From Pseudovibrio zosterae (GTDB taxonomy: Bacteria; Pseudomonadota; Alphaproteobacteria; Rhizobiales; Stappiaceae), in assembly GCF_033843645.1 (NCBI RefSeq), contig NZ_JAWXVZ010000004.1, forward strand, positions 62,001 to 126,000: a stretch of DNA of 64,000 bases, given 5' to 3'. Shown piece by piece: positions 18,024 through 26,005 of the stretch; position 1 is the first letter of the stretch; each line of letters opens with the position of its first letter. A model generated the notes under the pieces. That model saw only the letters and a list, made by a program, of their open reading frames with translations. It was not told the DNA's origin and made no database searches. Position numbers and translations under genes: made by a program.

Positions 18024-19400
18024 TTAGATTTCGCTAAAGCGACCGGTGAAGAAGCGCAGTACCTTTGGTTCGTATTCGAACTTCAGGCCACGGATGCTAT
18101 CGCGGTTCTTGTAGAGCTCGATACATGCGTCTGCGACGTAGTCCATGTGAGCGTAGGTGTATACGCGGCGTGGGATCGTCAGACGAACGGTTTCGAGCTT
18201 TGGACGGTGATGGTCGCCAGTTTCGATGTTACGGCCAGCGGAAACGATACCGCGTTCCATGGTACGAACGCCGGAAGTGCGGTAGATCGCAGCTGCCAGA
18301 GCCTGTGCTGGGAACTGGTCCTGCTCAAGGTGAGGCAGGAATGCACGTGCGTCGAGGAAGATCGCGTGACCACCGTATGGCTTAACCATTGGTACGCCAG
18401 CTGCATCGAGACGCTCACCCAGGTAACGGATCTGGTTTACGCGGTGTGCGATGTAGTCGTACTCAACGGATTCCTTGATGCCGATCGCCATGGCTTCCAT
18501 GTCACGGCCAGCAAGACCACCGTAAGAAGGCATACCTTCGAACTGTACAACCATTGCCTTAGCTTCGAGGAACAGATCGTCGTCGTTCAGGCAGAGGAAG
18601 CCACCGTTGTTGGTCAGACAGTCCTTCTTACCGGACATGGTACAACCATCGCCGTAAGAGAACATTTCGAAGAGGATTTCCTTGATGGACTTGTCTTCGA
18701 AGCCTGCTTCACGCTCCTTGATGAAGTACGCGTTTTCTACGCAACGGGTTGCGTCGTACATCACCTTGATGCCGTGCTTCTTACAAAGTTCGCTAACAGC
18801 CTTGATGTTTGCCATGGAAACAGGCTGACCACCAGCCAGGTTCACGGTTACAGCAAGACAGATGTAAGGGATCTTGTCTGCGCCAACTTCGTCGATCAGC
18901 TTCTGCAGCTTTTCGAGAGAAACGTTACCCTTGAATGGAACGCCGTCCATGTCTGGGTTGTGAGCTTCGTCGCAGATTACGTCTACGAACTTCGCACCGT
19001 TACGCTCCTGGTGGAAACGAGTGGTGGTGAAGTACATGTTGCCTGGTACGTAGTCGCCTGGCTTAATTGTCAGAGAAGACAGGATGTTTTCAGCGCCACG
19101 ACCCTGGTGGGTTGGAACCAGGTGCTTGAAGCCGAAGTATTCACGAACAACTTCTTCAAGGTGGTAGAAGTTTTCGGAACCAGCGTAAGCTTCGTCACCA
19201 ATCATCAGACCGGCCCACTGCTTGTCGGACATCGCGGAAGTACCGGAGTCAGTCAGCAAGTCAATGTAGCAGTCTTTGGACTTGATCAAGAAGGTGTTGA
19301 AGCCAGCGTCCTGGATAGCCTTTTCACGACGTTCCGGGTCAATGAAGTACATTGGCTCTACGGATTTGATCTTGAACGGCTCCGGCATGAACTTTTTCAT
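18024..19400 (-). CDS. tpl: Tyrosine phenol-lyase (beta-tyrosinase)
   Basis: A 458-residue PLP enzyme converting L-tyrosine to phenol, pyruvate and ammonia. It is called a tyrosine phenol-lyase rather than a tryptophanase because it follows the Citrobacter freundii enzyme closely throughout: NMYFTTTRFHQE, MSGKKD with the PLP lysine at about 259, MERGIVSAGRN with Arg383 (Arg381 in Citrobacter, not conserved in tryptophanase) and the ending LRFFTGRFSEI with Phe450 (Phe448). Length matches (456 in Citrobacter). The start at 19400 follows AAGGAAG. It heads an operon with tutB. Two strong inverted repeats upstream suggest regulated, probably substrate-induced, expression. It is rare in Alphaproteobacteria as far as I know. 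Confidence 0.95.
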   Translation of the reverse strand: MKKFMPEPFKIKSVEPMYFIDPERREKAIQDAGFNTFLIKSKDCYIDLLTDSGTSAMSDKQWAGLMIGDEAYAGSENFYHLEEVVREYFGFKHLVPTHQGRGAENILSSLTIKPGDYVPGNMYFTTTRFHQERNGAKFVDVICDEAHNPDMDGVPFKGNVSLEKLQKLIDEVGADKIPYICLAVTVNLAGGQPVSMANIKAVSELCKKHGIKVMYDATRCVENAYFIKEREAGFEDKSIKEILFEMFSYGDGCTMSGKKDCLTNNGGFLCLNDDDLFLEAKAMVVQFEGMPSYGGLAGRDMEAMAIGIKESVEYDYIAHRVNQIRYLGERLDAAGVPMVKPYGGHAIFLDARAFLPHLEQDQFPAQALAAAIYRTSGVRTMERGIVSAGRNIETGDHHRPKLETVRLTIPRRVYTYAHMDYVADACIELYKNRDSIRGLKFEYEPKVLRFFTGRFSEI

Positions 19401-19427
19401 TGCATCTTCCTTTTCGTACAAGTTTGA

Positions 19428-19453
19428 TCTTAAGCAGGCCCATCTGCTTAAGA
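19428..19453 (-). promoter_or_regulatory. Perfect inverted repeat in the tpl leader
   Basis: TCTTAAGCAG and CTGCTTAAGA form a perfect 10-bp inverted repeat with a 6-bp spacer, ending 28 bp before the tpl start. It may be a repressor operator or, if transcribed, a 5' mRNA hairpin next to the ribosome site. Confidence 0.7.
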
Positions 19454-19492
19454 ATGATGGATTGCCTGATAGTTTTTAAGTAATTCTGGAAT

Positions 19493-19528
19493 CATTGCAT
19501 GAACAAACTCCCATTTGTTCATGTAATG
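19493..19528 (-). promoter_or_regulatory. Long inverted repeat upstream of tpl, candidate operator
   Basis: CATTGCATGAACAAA and TTTGTTCATGTAATG pair at 14 of 15 positions (central 10 bp perfect) around the 6-bp spacer CTCCCA, 93-128 bp upstream of tpl. The N6 spacing recalls a TyrR box (TGTAAA-N6-TTTACA), but the conserved G/C of that box is missing. A shorter relative, CATGT-N5-ACATG, lies at 19563-19577. Confidence 0.7.
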
Positions 19529-20772
19529 CAGATGCGACATCTTTAGCTTCGGCTTTGTGTTGCATGTGAATTACATGAGCTATACTGAACAGAAGTTTCA
19601 GAGTTTCTCAAGTAAGATCTAATGCTTATTTCACCTCGTTTATTCTTCGCTGTGGAAAATATAGTTTGTCTATTTTCACATATATACAGGCGCATAGCCC
19701 CATTCACGTAAGTATAGATATAGGCATCGCCTACATTTTATTACGCGTTCACTTGATTATCGATTTGTTGGACGGTGCCATGCAGGACACAAAACGGACG
19801 GCGACTGACTGCCAGACAAGACTTACCCGCATCCTCAACTGTTTACTTCAGAGAGGATCAAGTATTTCCATCTACTCAAGAAACCCAGAACAGCAACTTT
19901 GAACCAAAACTGCGACGCCGGGAATGTTGAGACCCATTTTGTTTGGAGGAAGTTTTCTGGCTTGGCCTTGGAAGACTTGATCCCGTCAATTCTTCTTGGC
20001 AGCGCAGAAGCAGCAACCTCACGTCCAGAGGAACAGGCGCGCCCCGCCTATTCCCAGGCACGGTGGTTACCGAGCAGGAAAGTCGTAGGCAACGGTCACA
20101 TCATCGATGTGCCAGAGGAGTTTAGAACTCTTTATTTGGGTGCAATACTGCTGGTGCCAGCGCATATGTCAACCTGCGATATAACTATGAATTTTCTTCA
20201 CGTTTTGGATTTTGTCATCAAATATATTTTAGTCAAGGGAAACCGGGGAGGCTACGTGATCATGCCTAGCTGCGAACTGTTAGCAACTAGACGGACTCTT
20301 AGATAAATCGGCTGAAATCTGCGATTCTTCCGTGATACTGCGAGAATTTGGGGGATTTTGAAGAAGTTTTTCCTCAATGGAAAGAATTTCACCTGAAAAA
20401 CCGCAGTATTTCGGGCAAATCTCTGATATTTAAGCCTTATTCCGCAATTCACACGAGCAACCTGTCTGTGAGCGCCTCCATGGAGAGTGATTCACTTTCT
20501 GTGGAATCATGTGCTTCCGTTTTCGTAATTGTTGGAATCATCCGCCCCATTTTTTGGATATCAGGCAACCATTAACCCATTCGCGGGATGAGTGTTGATA
20601 CGTAGTTTAAATCATCATGTTTTCACGTAAAGGTGCCGCCCGGCGCGGACCTTGGGCGTAATTCTCTAGGTTTAATCGCCGCCATTGCTGCAACTCAATA
20701 ATCTAACAGCTCAGGTGCCGTAGCGGAGACGCAGGTTCATGTGGGCCGCGCATAGGCGCAGGAAATTAAGTG
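19529..20772. other. 1.2-kb AT-rich stretch without a convincing gene
   Basis: Apart from the small CATGT-N5-ACATG repeat at 19563-19577, no gene could be supported. Short open frames (for example 19899-20306 on plus) have no recognisable domain, no good ribosome site and a composition unlike neighbouring genes. The lower GC suggests either a large regulatory region or degraded foreign DNA associated with the arrival of tpl-tutB. The promoter of the DMT exporter should lie near its right end. Confidence 0.45.
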
Positions 20773-21648
20773 ATGACCACTTTGCACACCACTGTGCGCG
20801 CGGATGCGTCCGCGGCTCAGGGCATGGCGCTCATGACGCTCAGCATGCTGTTGTTCGTCAGCGTCGACACCATGGCCAGATACCTGACACAGGACTACCC
20901 CGTCTTGATGGTGGTCTGGGCTCGGTTCTTCGTACATTTGGCGTTGATGCTCGTCTTTATCTTGCCGCGCATGCCTGCCATCGTCCGGCCAAAGAACCCC
21001 ACTGTCATCTATGCCCGCGCGTTGCTGGTGTTCATCACCACCGCGCTGGCGGTCGCCGCATTTCAGCTGATGCCCGTGGCAGACTTTCACGCAATCAGCC
21101 TGATCTCCCCCATGGTCGTGACCGCCCTTTGCGCCCCCATGCTGGGAGAACGGGTTGGCCGGACCGCGTGGGGCTGCATCGCGGTGGCGTGCATAGGCGC
21201 TGCGCTTGTGGTCAAACCGGGCCTGTCCACATTGGGCCTGGGCACCTTGTTTGCCCTTGGCTCTGTGGGGACGTTCGCCCTTGGTGCCATCTTCACCCGC
21301 ATCGCCAACCGCCATGACACGCCCATGACCGTGTTGTTCCATACCGCGCTGTTGTGCGGCGTGCTGTCCTGCGCGGTGCTGCCGTTTGTCTGGGTCACTC
21401 CCGATCTGAATGGCTGGGTGATGATTTTTGCCATCGGGCTGGTCTCGAGCCTGGCCCAATACTGCTCGGTGAAAGCCTTTGCAGCCGGGCCCGCCGCCCT
21501 GATCATGCCCTTCAACTATACCGGTCTGTTGTGGGCCACTCTGGCGGGTCTATTGATCTTCGGGGAATATCCTGACCACCTGACCATTTTGGGTGCCATG
21601 ATCATTGCCGCCTGTGCGGCCTATATGTACGTGCGCGAGGGCCGCTGA
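20773..21648 (+). CDS. EamA/DMT family transporter
   Basis: A 291-residue membrane protein with about ten hydrophobic segments in two EamA repeats (about 10-140 and 150-285), the usual drug/metabolite exporter layout. A GTG at 20770 overlaps the ATG used here; GGAAA lies upstream. Substrates of this family range from amino acids to nucleotides and cannot be inferred. It is a single gene, convergent with a secreted protein gene and separated from it by a hairpin. Confidence 0.88.
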   Translation: MTTLHTTVRADASAAQGMALMTLSMLLFVSVDTMARYLTQDYPVLMVVWARFFVHLALMLVFILPRMPAIVRPKNPTVIYARALLVFITTALAVAAFQLMPVADFHAISLISPMVVTALCAPMLGERVGRTAWGCIAVACIGAALVVKPGLSTLGLGTLFALGSVGTFALGAIFTRIANRHDTPMTVLFHTALLCGVLSCAVLPFVWVTPDLNGWVMIFAIGLVSSLAQYCSVKAFAAGPAALIMPFNYTGLLWATLAGLLIFGEYPDHLTILGAMIIAACAAYMYVREGR

Positions 21649-21691
21649 ACATTTATGCGCGTGTCAGGTGCCGGTTCCACGAAAAGGGCAA

Positions 21692-21717
21692 CCGGCTGGT
21701 TCGAATGTACCAGCCGG
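21692..21717. terminator. Hairpin between convergent genes
   Basis: CCGGCTGGT pairs perfectly with ACCAGCCGG around an 8-base loop, between the DMT exporter and the convergent secreted protein. It is terminator-like but lacks a clear U-tract. Confidence 0.5.
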
Positions 21718-21727
21718 CCAAGGCACC

Positions 21728-22261
21728 TTAACGGGCTTGATAGGAAACAATGACGCCAGCGCGCCCCCCGGTTTGCATGAAGCCGGACTTTGCGTATTGA
21801 ACGAACACCGAAGTCAACTCTGTGCCGTTAATTTGCATGTCTTCGATTGGACCAGACATGGCTTCCTTGTCAGCCCAGATCTCCCCACGGTAGCCGGTAG
21901 AGCTGGACGGGTTGTCATAGTTCACACCGCGCACGCCGAAATTGTCGACCAGATCAGCATGAATGGCTTCATAGTCCTGAACGCTTGCCTCCGGCGCGTT
22001 GATGTCGCACATGGGCGCACCAAAACGTTCGCCAAGGTCAATGCGCACATCAACCCCGGTCAATTTGCCTTCATAAGCCGCAGTCATAAACGGCACTTCA
22101 GTTGCTTCAGCCGAGGGGGTGAAGCCCATTTCTTCGATGGAGGCGCCTTCAATGATGCTGAGGCACAGCTCGTTGGCGTCCGCAAGAAATGCGCTTTGTG
22201 CAGATGCTGCGCTTGAAATCATGGCAGCGCCCACAAACGCTACGGTCAATGTCTTTTTCAT
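21728..22261 (-). CDS. Secreted protein of unknown function
   Basis: A 177-residue protein with a clear Sec signal peptide (MKKTLTVAFVGAAMISSAASA), likely cleaved at about residue 21, and two cysteines (CLSII and PMCDI) that could form a disulfide in the periplasm. I do not recognise a domain. The mature part mixes short strands and helices (VRIDLGERFGAPMCDINAPE, VQDYEAIHADLVDNFGVRG). It is transcribed alone, convergent with a DMT exporter. Confidence 0.8.
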   Translation of the reverse strand: MKKTLTVAFVGAAMISSAASAQSAFLADANELCLSIIEGASIEEMGFTPSAEATEVPFMTAAYEGKLTGVDVRIDLGERFGAPMCDINAPEASVQDYEAIHADLVDNFGVRGVNYDNPSSSTGYRGEIWADKEAMSGPIEDMQINGTELTSVFVQYAKSGFMQTGGRAGVIVSYQAR

Positions 22262-22423
22262 GTGTTTGAGTCCATTTTCAATATTGGCTTAAACCGCCGG
22301 AAAATATGCGCTCTACATCATTTTTGTCGGCAATCTCAAGCTGTAACTGACAGTAACTTGCAAGCAATGTGAGGAATCGGCGCTTCAAGTGCAGTCGGGT
22401 TGCCGCGAGAGTTCATCGCCGAA

Positions 22424-23419
22424 CTAAGAACCCATTGGGGGAACAAGAACCGCTGCACCGGATATGCGGCCCTGCCTTAAATCATCAAGCGCTTGATTGG
22501 CGGCTTGGAGCGGATAGGTGACCCAATGAGTTTTAACGCCTGCTTTCCTCGCAATGGGAAAGAACTCCTCCCCATCTTCACGGGTAAGATTGGCAACGGA
22601 CAGCAGCTCCCGCTCCTCCCAGAGCAACGCGTAGGGCATGGCTGGAATGTCGCTCATGTGAATGCCGCCACACACCACGCGGCCGCCTTTGCGTACGGCT
22701 TTGAGGGCCAACGGAACGAGATCGCCAACCGGGGCGAAAATCAAGGCCGCATCAAGCCCCACTGGCGGCAGCGCCGTTGAGGAGCCGGCCCACGTGGCCC
22801 CCAAGGAGCGGGCAAATGCCTGCGCTTGATCATCCCCCTCACGGGTGAATGCGTAAACTTCCCGGCCTTGCCACAGGCAAACCTGTGTGACGATGTGGGC
22901 TGCGGCACCAAACCCATAAATCCCGACCCGCTTGGCTTCTCCCGCCTTCTTCAAGCTCCGCCATCCAATAAGGCCCGCGCACAAAAGCGGTGCCAGATCA
23001 ACGGCATTTGCCTCCTCGTCCAACGGGAACGCATAGGCGCGATCGGCAATGGTGTGGGTGGCAAAGCCACCGTCCCGGGTGTAGCCGGTAAACAAGGGGG
23101 CATCACAGAGATTCTCCTGATGCCGCGCGCAATAGGAACAGCACCCGCAGGTATGCCCGAGCCACGGAATGCCGACCCGCGTCCCCAGTGCCAGATCGCG
23201 CACCCCGTCACCAAGCAGGTCGACCCGGCCCACAATCTCATGCCCCGGTATCAGCGGCAGCTTCGGGTGGTCCAGATCACCATCCACCACATGCAGGTCG
23301 GTCCGACACACAGCGCAGGCTTCCACCTTGATCCGGATTTCGCCGGGGCCCGGGACAGGGTCTGGCCAGCTCTCCAAGGTAAGGGGCTCTCCCTTGCGGT
23401 GAAACACCATTGCTTTCAT
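22424..23419 (-). CDS. Zinc-dependent alcohol dehydrogenase family protein
   Basis: A 331-residue medium-chain dehydrogenase. Visible are the catalytic zinc ligand region CAVCRTDLHVVDGDL, GHEIVGRVDLLGDGV, a structural-zinc cysteine cluster CGCCSYCARHQENLC, and a nucleotide-binding segment GIYGFGAAAH. It resembles the AdhA/TIGR02822-type subfamily, shorter than classical ADH. The start at 23419 has AAGGAGAC upstream. It is divergent from a beta-CASP nuclease gene by 149 bp; such pairs recur in proteobacteria, possibly reflecting shared regulation under low oxygen (inference). The alcohol or aldehyde substrate is unknown. Confidence 0.9.
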   Translation of the reverse strand: MKAMVFHRKGEPLTLESWPDPVPGPGEIRIKVEACAVCRTDLHVVDGDLDHPKLPLIPGHEIVGRVDLLGDGVRDLALGTRVGIPWLGHTCGCCSYCARHQENLCDAPLFTGYTRDGGFATHTIADRAYAFPLDEEANAVDLAPLLCAGLIGWRSLKKAGEAKRVGIYGFGAAAHIVTQVCLWQGREVYAFTREGDDQAQAFARSLGATWAGSSTALPPVGLDAALIFAPVGDLVPLALKAVRKGGRVVCGGIHMSDIPAMPYALLWEERELLSVANLTREDGEEFFPIARKAGVKTHWVTYPLQAANQALDDLRQGRISGAAVLVPPMGS

Positions 23420-23568
23420 GGCAGTCTCCTTGAATGGGCGTTAGCCGCTTGGCCAAGTGGTGGAAGGCGGCGGGGAGGTGGTAGTCTCCACCCACGTTCC
23501 TTCGCGGGCTGTAGTCTTCCTGACCTTAAGGCAACGCAGTGCGCGGCGGCAAGTGGAGGCACCTGACA

Positions 23569-25191
23569 ATGGCACACCCCCAAACGACCCAGCCCTCCGG
23601 TCCCGTCAGCCTTTACTTTTATGGCGCGGCTCAAACCGTCACCGGATCGTGCATTCTGGTGGTGACGGAACGGGCGAAAGTGCTGGTGGATTGCGGCATG
23701 TTTCAAGGCTCGAAGACGGAGCGGGAACTGAACTACCGCGCCTTCCCATTCGACCCCGGTGCCGTGGATGCCGTCATTCTGACCCATGCCCATATCGACC
23801 ATTCCGGCCTGCTGCCAAAGCTGGTGAAGGCGGGCTTTGGCGGACCGATCCACGCCACGGAGGCGACGCGAGACCTGTGTTCTGTCATGCTGCCGGACTC
23901 CGGCCACATTCAGGAAATGGAAGTTCAGCACCTTAACAAGCGCAACAGTTGGCGCGGGCGCCGCCGTGTCGAGCCGATCTACACCGCTGCCGATGCCATG
24001 CGGACGCTGCACCAGTTCGTCTCCCAGCCCTATGAAACATGGGTACCGGTGGCCCACGGCATCCGCATACGGTTTTGGAACGCGGGCCACCTGCTGGGCT
24101 CCGCCTCCATTGAAATGGAGCTGGTAGAAAGCGAGCGACGGGTGCGCCTGCTGTTTTCTGGGGACATTGGCCCCGGCCACAAGCTGCTGCAGTATGATCC
24201 GGAAGCCCCATCCGGTTGGGACTACGTGATTTGCGAGAGCACCTATGGCGATGAAGATCGGCTGGGAATCTCTGAGAGCCAGCGCCGCGGCATGTTGCGC
24301 GCCATCGTCAAGGAAGCTTACAAGCCAGATGGCGCGCTGATCATCCCGTCGTTCGCCGTGGAACGCACGCAGGAACTTCTGGCCGATCTGGTCTGGTTGA
24401 TGGACAACGGCAAGGTTCCGCAAGCCCCCATCATCATCGACTCGCCGCTGGCGACCCGGGCCTCTGCCATCTTCCACGACCACTCCAACGAACTTGAGCA
24501 CGGCGATGTGATCCACCGAGCCATGACAGCACACCACGTTCGCTTTACCGAAACGGTGGAGCAATCCAAAGCCCTTGATCACATGCACGGGTTCCACATC
24601 GTGATCTCCGCCAGCGGCATGTGCGAGGCCGGGCGCATTCGTCATCGCTTGAAAAACTGGCTGTGGCGGGAAGAGGGCACCATCTTGCTGGTGGGCTATC
24701 AGGCGGCAGGCACCTTGGGCCGCGTGTTGGAAGACGGGGCAAGCACCGTGCGCATTCAGGGCCAGGAGCTGGCCGTGCGCGCTCATATCAAAAAGCTGGA
24801 CCTTTACTCCGGCCACGCTGATGCGCCCGAACTGGAGGCGTGGATCAAGGCACGGTTGCCGATCCGAAGTGGCCTGTTTCTGGTTCATGGGGAGGATCAG
24901 GCAATCAAAGCCCTGCACCAACGGGTCGGCCGGTTCCTGCCGGAGGGGCGGGTGATCGTGCCAACCCTTGATGTGGCCTACGATTTGACGCCAGAGGGAC
25001 CAGAACTGAAGCTGAATGAACTGCCGCCACCACGCCTTGCCCCAATGCATCTTGGACACGGGGATTGGAACAACGATTTTCAAGAGCTGCTGCTGGACAT
25101 GCAGGATGAACTGCGCAATGCGCCAGACGACAAAGCGCGGCGCGTGTTGCTGCGCCGCATCCGGCGAGCGCTCGAAGAGCATCGGCCCTGA
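23569..25191 (+). CDS. MBL-fold RNA-processing exonuclease (beta-CASP family)
   Basis: A 540-residue protein with a metallo-beta-lactamase core (HAHIDHSG, the HxHxDH motif, near residue 82), a beta-CASP insertion (about 220-400; FAVERTQELLADLVWLMD and SASGMCEAGRI) and a C-terminal RMMBL region carrying GHADAPEL. This is the architecture of CPSF73-like ribonucleases. The start at 23569 is chosen because GGAGG lies just upstream; a longer frame from 23539 begins before that site. Cytosolic; the RNA substrate is unknown. It is divergent from a zinc alcohol dehydrogenase. Confidence 0.93.
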   Translation: MAHPQTTQPSGPVSLYFYGAAQTVTGSCILVVTERAKVLVDCGMFQGSKTERELNYRAFPFDPGAVDAVILTHAHIDHSGLLPKLVKAGFGGPIHATEATRDLCSVMLPDSGHIQEMEVQHLNKRNSWRGRRRVEPIYTAADAMRTLHQFVSQPYETWVPVAHGIRIRFWNAGHLLGSASIEMELVESERRVRLLFSGDIGPGHKLLQYDPEAPSGWDYVICESTYGDEDRLGISESQRRGMLRAIVKEAYKPDGALIIPSFAVERTQELLADLVWLMDNGKVPQAPIIIDSPLATRASAIFHDHSNELEHGDVIHRAMTAHHVRFTETVEQSKALDHMHGFHIVISASGMCEAGRIRHRLKNWLWREEGTILLVGYQAAGTLGRVLEDGASTVRIQGQELAVRAHIKKLDLYSGHADAPELEAWIKARLPIRSGLFLVHGEDQAIKALHQRVGRFLPEGRVIVPTLDVAYDLTPEGPELKLNELPPPRLAPMHLGHGDWNNDFQELLLDMQDELRNAPDDKARRVLLRRIRRALEEHRP

Positions 25192-25414
25192 GCCCCATTT
25201 TGCGCCTTGATGTCCTGTCATTTCGCCCACCAGCCCTAAGCCCGCAGATATCAATATGTTCTCTATTTGTTCACAGTTTAATACAGCCAGCCGCTTTCAC
25301 AATCCGTGGCTTCTGGTAGGTTTGAAACCGAGGGCAAGAGCGCCTACAGCACCTGCCTCCTACCTTTAATTGAACTTCTTTTATTCATGTAAAACAAAGA
25401 CTTGGAGGCCTGAA

Positions 25415-25786
25415 ATGGCAACAACGGTCAAAGCGAACCTTCAATTGATCTATGTGTCTGACATTGAACGCTCGACAGCATTTTACAAGGCCCTGCTGAA
25501 CGACGAGCCGGTCATGGAAGTGCCCCGTTACGTGGCCTTTGGCGTGGAAGGCAAGGCGCTGTTTGCGCTCTGGTCAGGCGCAGAAGCACCGCAGCCCGGC
25601 GCACCCGCTCATGGCGAGATCGGCATCATGATGCCAACGGGAGATGACGTGGACCGGCTTTATGCCGAGTGGCAGGAGCGCCTTGATCTGGACGTTGTTC
25701 TTGAACCAGTCACGGAGGTTTTTGGCCGCACATTCATGGTGCGCGATCCGGACGGTCACATGATCCGCGTCAGCCCTCTGGACTAG
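25415..25786 (+). CDS. VOC family (glyoxalase-fold) protein
   Basis: A 123-residue protein starting MATTVKANLQLIYVSDIERS, with TGGAGG upstream fixing the start. The sequence shows the typical VOC pattern: YVSDIERSTAFYKALLN near the N-terminus and FMVRDPDGHMIRVSPLD at the end. Such proteins may be dioxygenases, isomerases or antibiotic-binding proteins; no substrate can be named. It is a stand-alone gene. Confidence 0.9.
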   Translation: MATTVKANLQLIYVSDIERSTAFYKALLNDEPVMEVPRYVAFGVEGKALFALWSGAEAPQPGAPAHGEIGIMMPTGDDVDRLYAEWQERLDLDVVLEPVTEVFGRTFMVRDPDGHMIRVSPLD

Positions 25787-25898
25787 AGCCTGAGGCGAGC
25801 GCCACAGACGAGATCTGGGGCGCCAGGTTTTATTAGCCTGCTAATACCATTGGGCAATATTCTGGAAAGGGAATGGGCATAGACTGAGAGCCGTGTTT

Positions 25899-25918
25899 GG
25901 GCCTTCCGGCGAAGGCCC
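25899..25918 (+). terminator. Perfect tetraloop hairpin
   Basis: GGGCCTTC pairs with GAAGGCCC around CGGC, followed by TTGAT. It is about 110 bp after the VOC gene and just before the Na/Pi cotransporter gene, so it could end the first or lie in the leader of the second. Confidence 0.4.
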
Positions 25919-26005
25919 TTGATGGATCGTTACGCCGCGGCGGCTTGCTGCCCCTGACCATGCCAGCCTTCCGTGGCAACGCCGAAACCAAGGCGGTGAT
26001 CAGTC

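Noticed and set aside
18024..19400. Annotation as tryptophanase (tnaA)
   Set aside because: The sequence keeps MERGI with Arg383 and ends LRFFTGRF like tyrosine phenol-lyase; tryptophanase has EIGSF at that place and a longer internal segment after THQGRGAE.
19493..19528. Labelling the tpl inverted repeat as a TyrR box
   Set aside because: The N6 spacing fits, but the half-sites read AACAAA and TTTGTT rather than TGTAAA and TTTACA, and the essential G and C are absent.
19899..20306. A 135-codon plus-strand frame upstream of the DMT exporter
   Set aside because: No recognisable domain, weak start and unusual composition; not supported as a gene.
23416..25254. A 612-codon open frame on the minus strand
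   Set aside because: It is antisense to the beta-CASP nuclease, which has clear motifs and a ribosome site. The antisense translation has no domain character and reflects GC-rich third positions.
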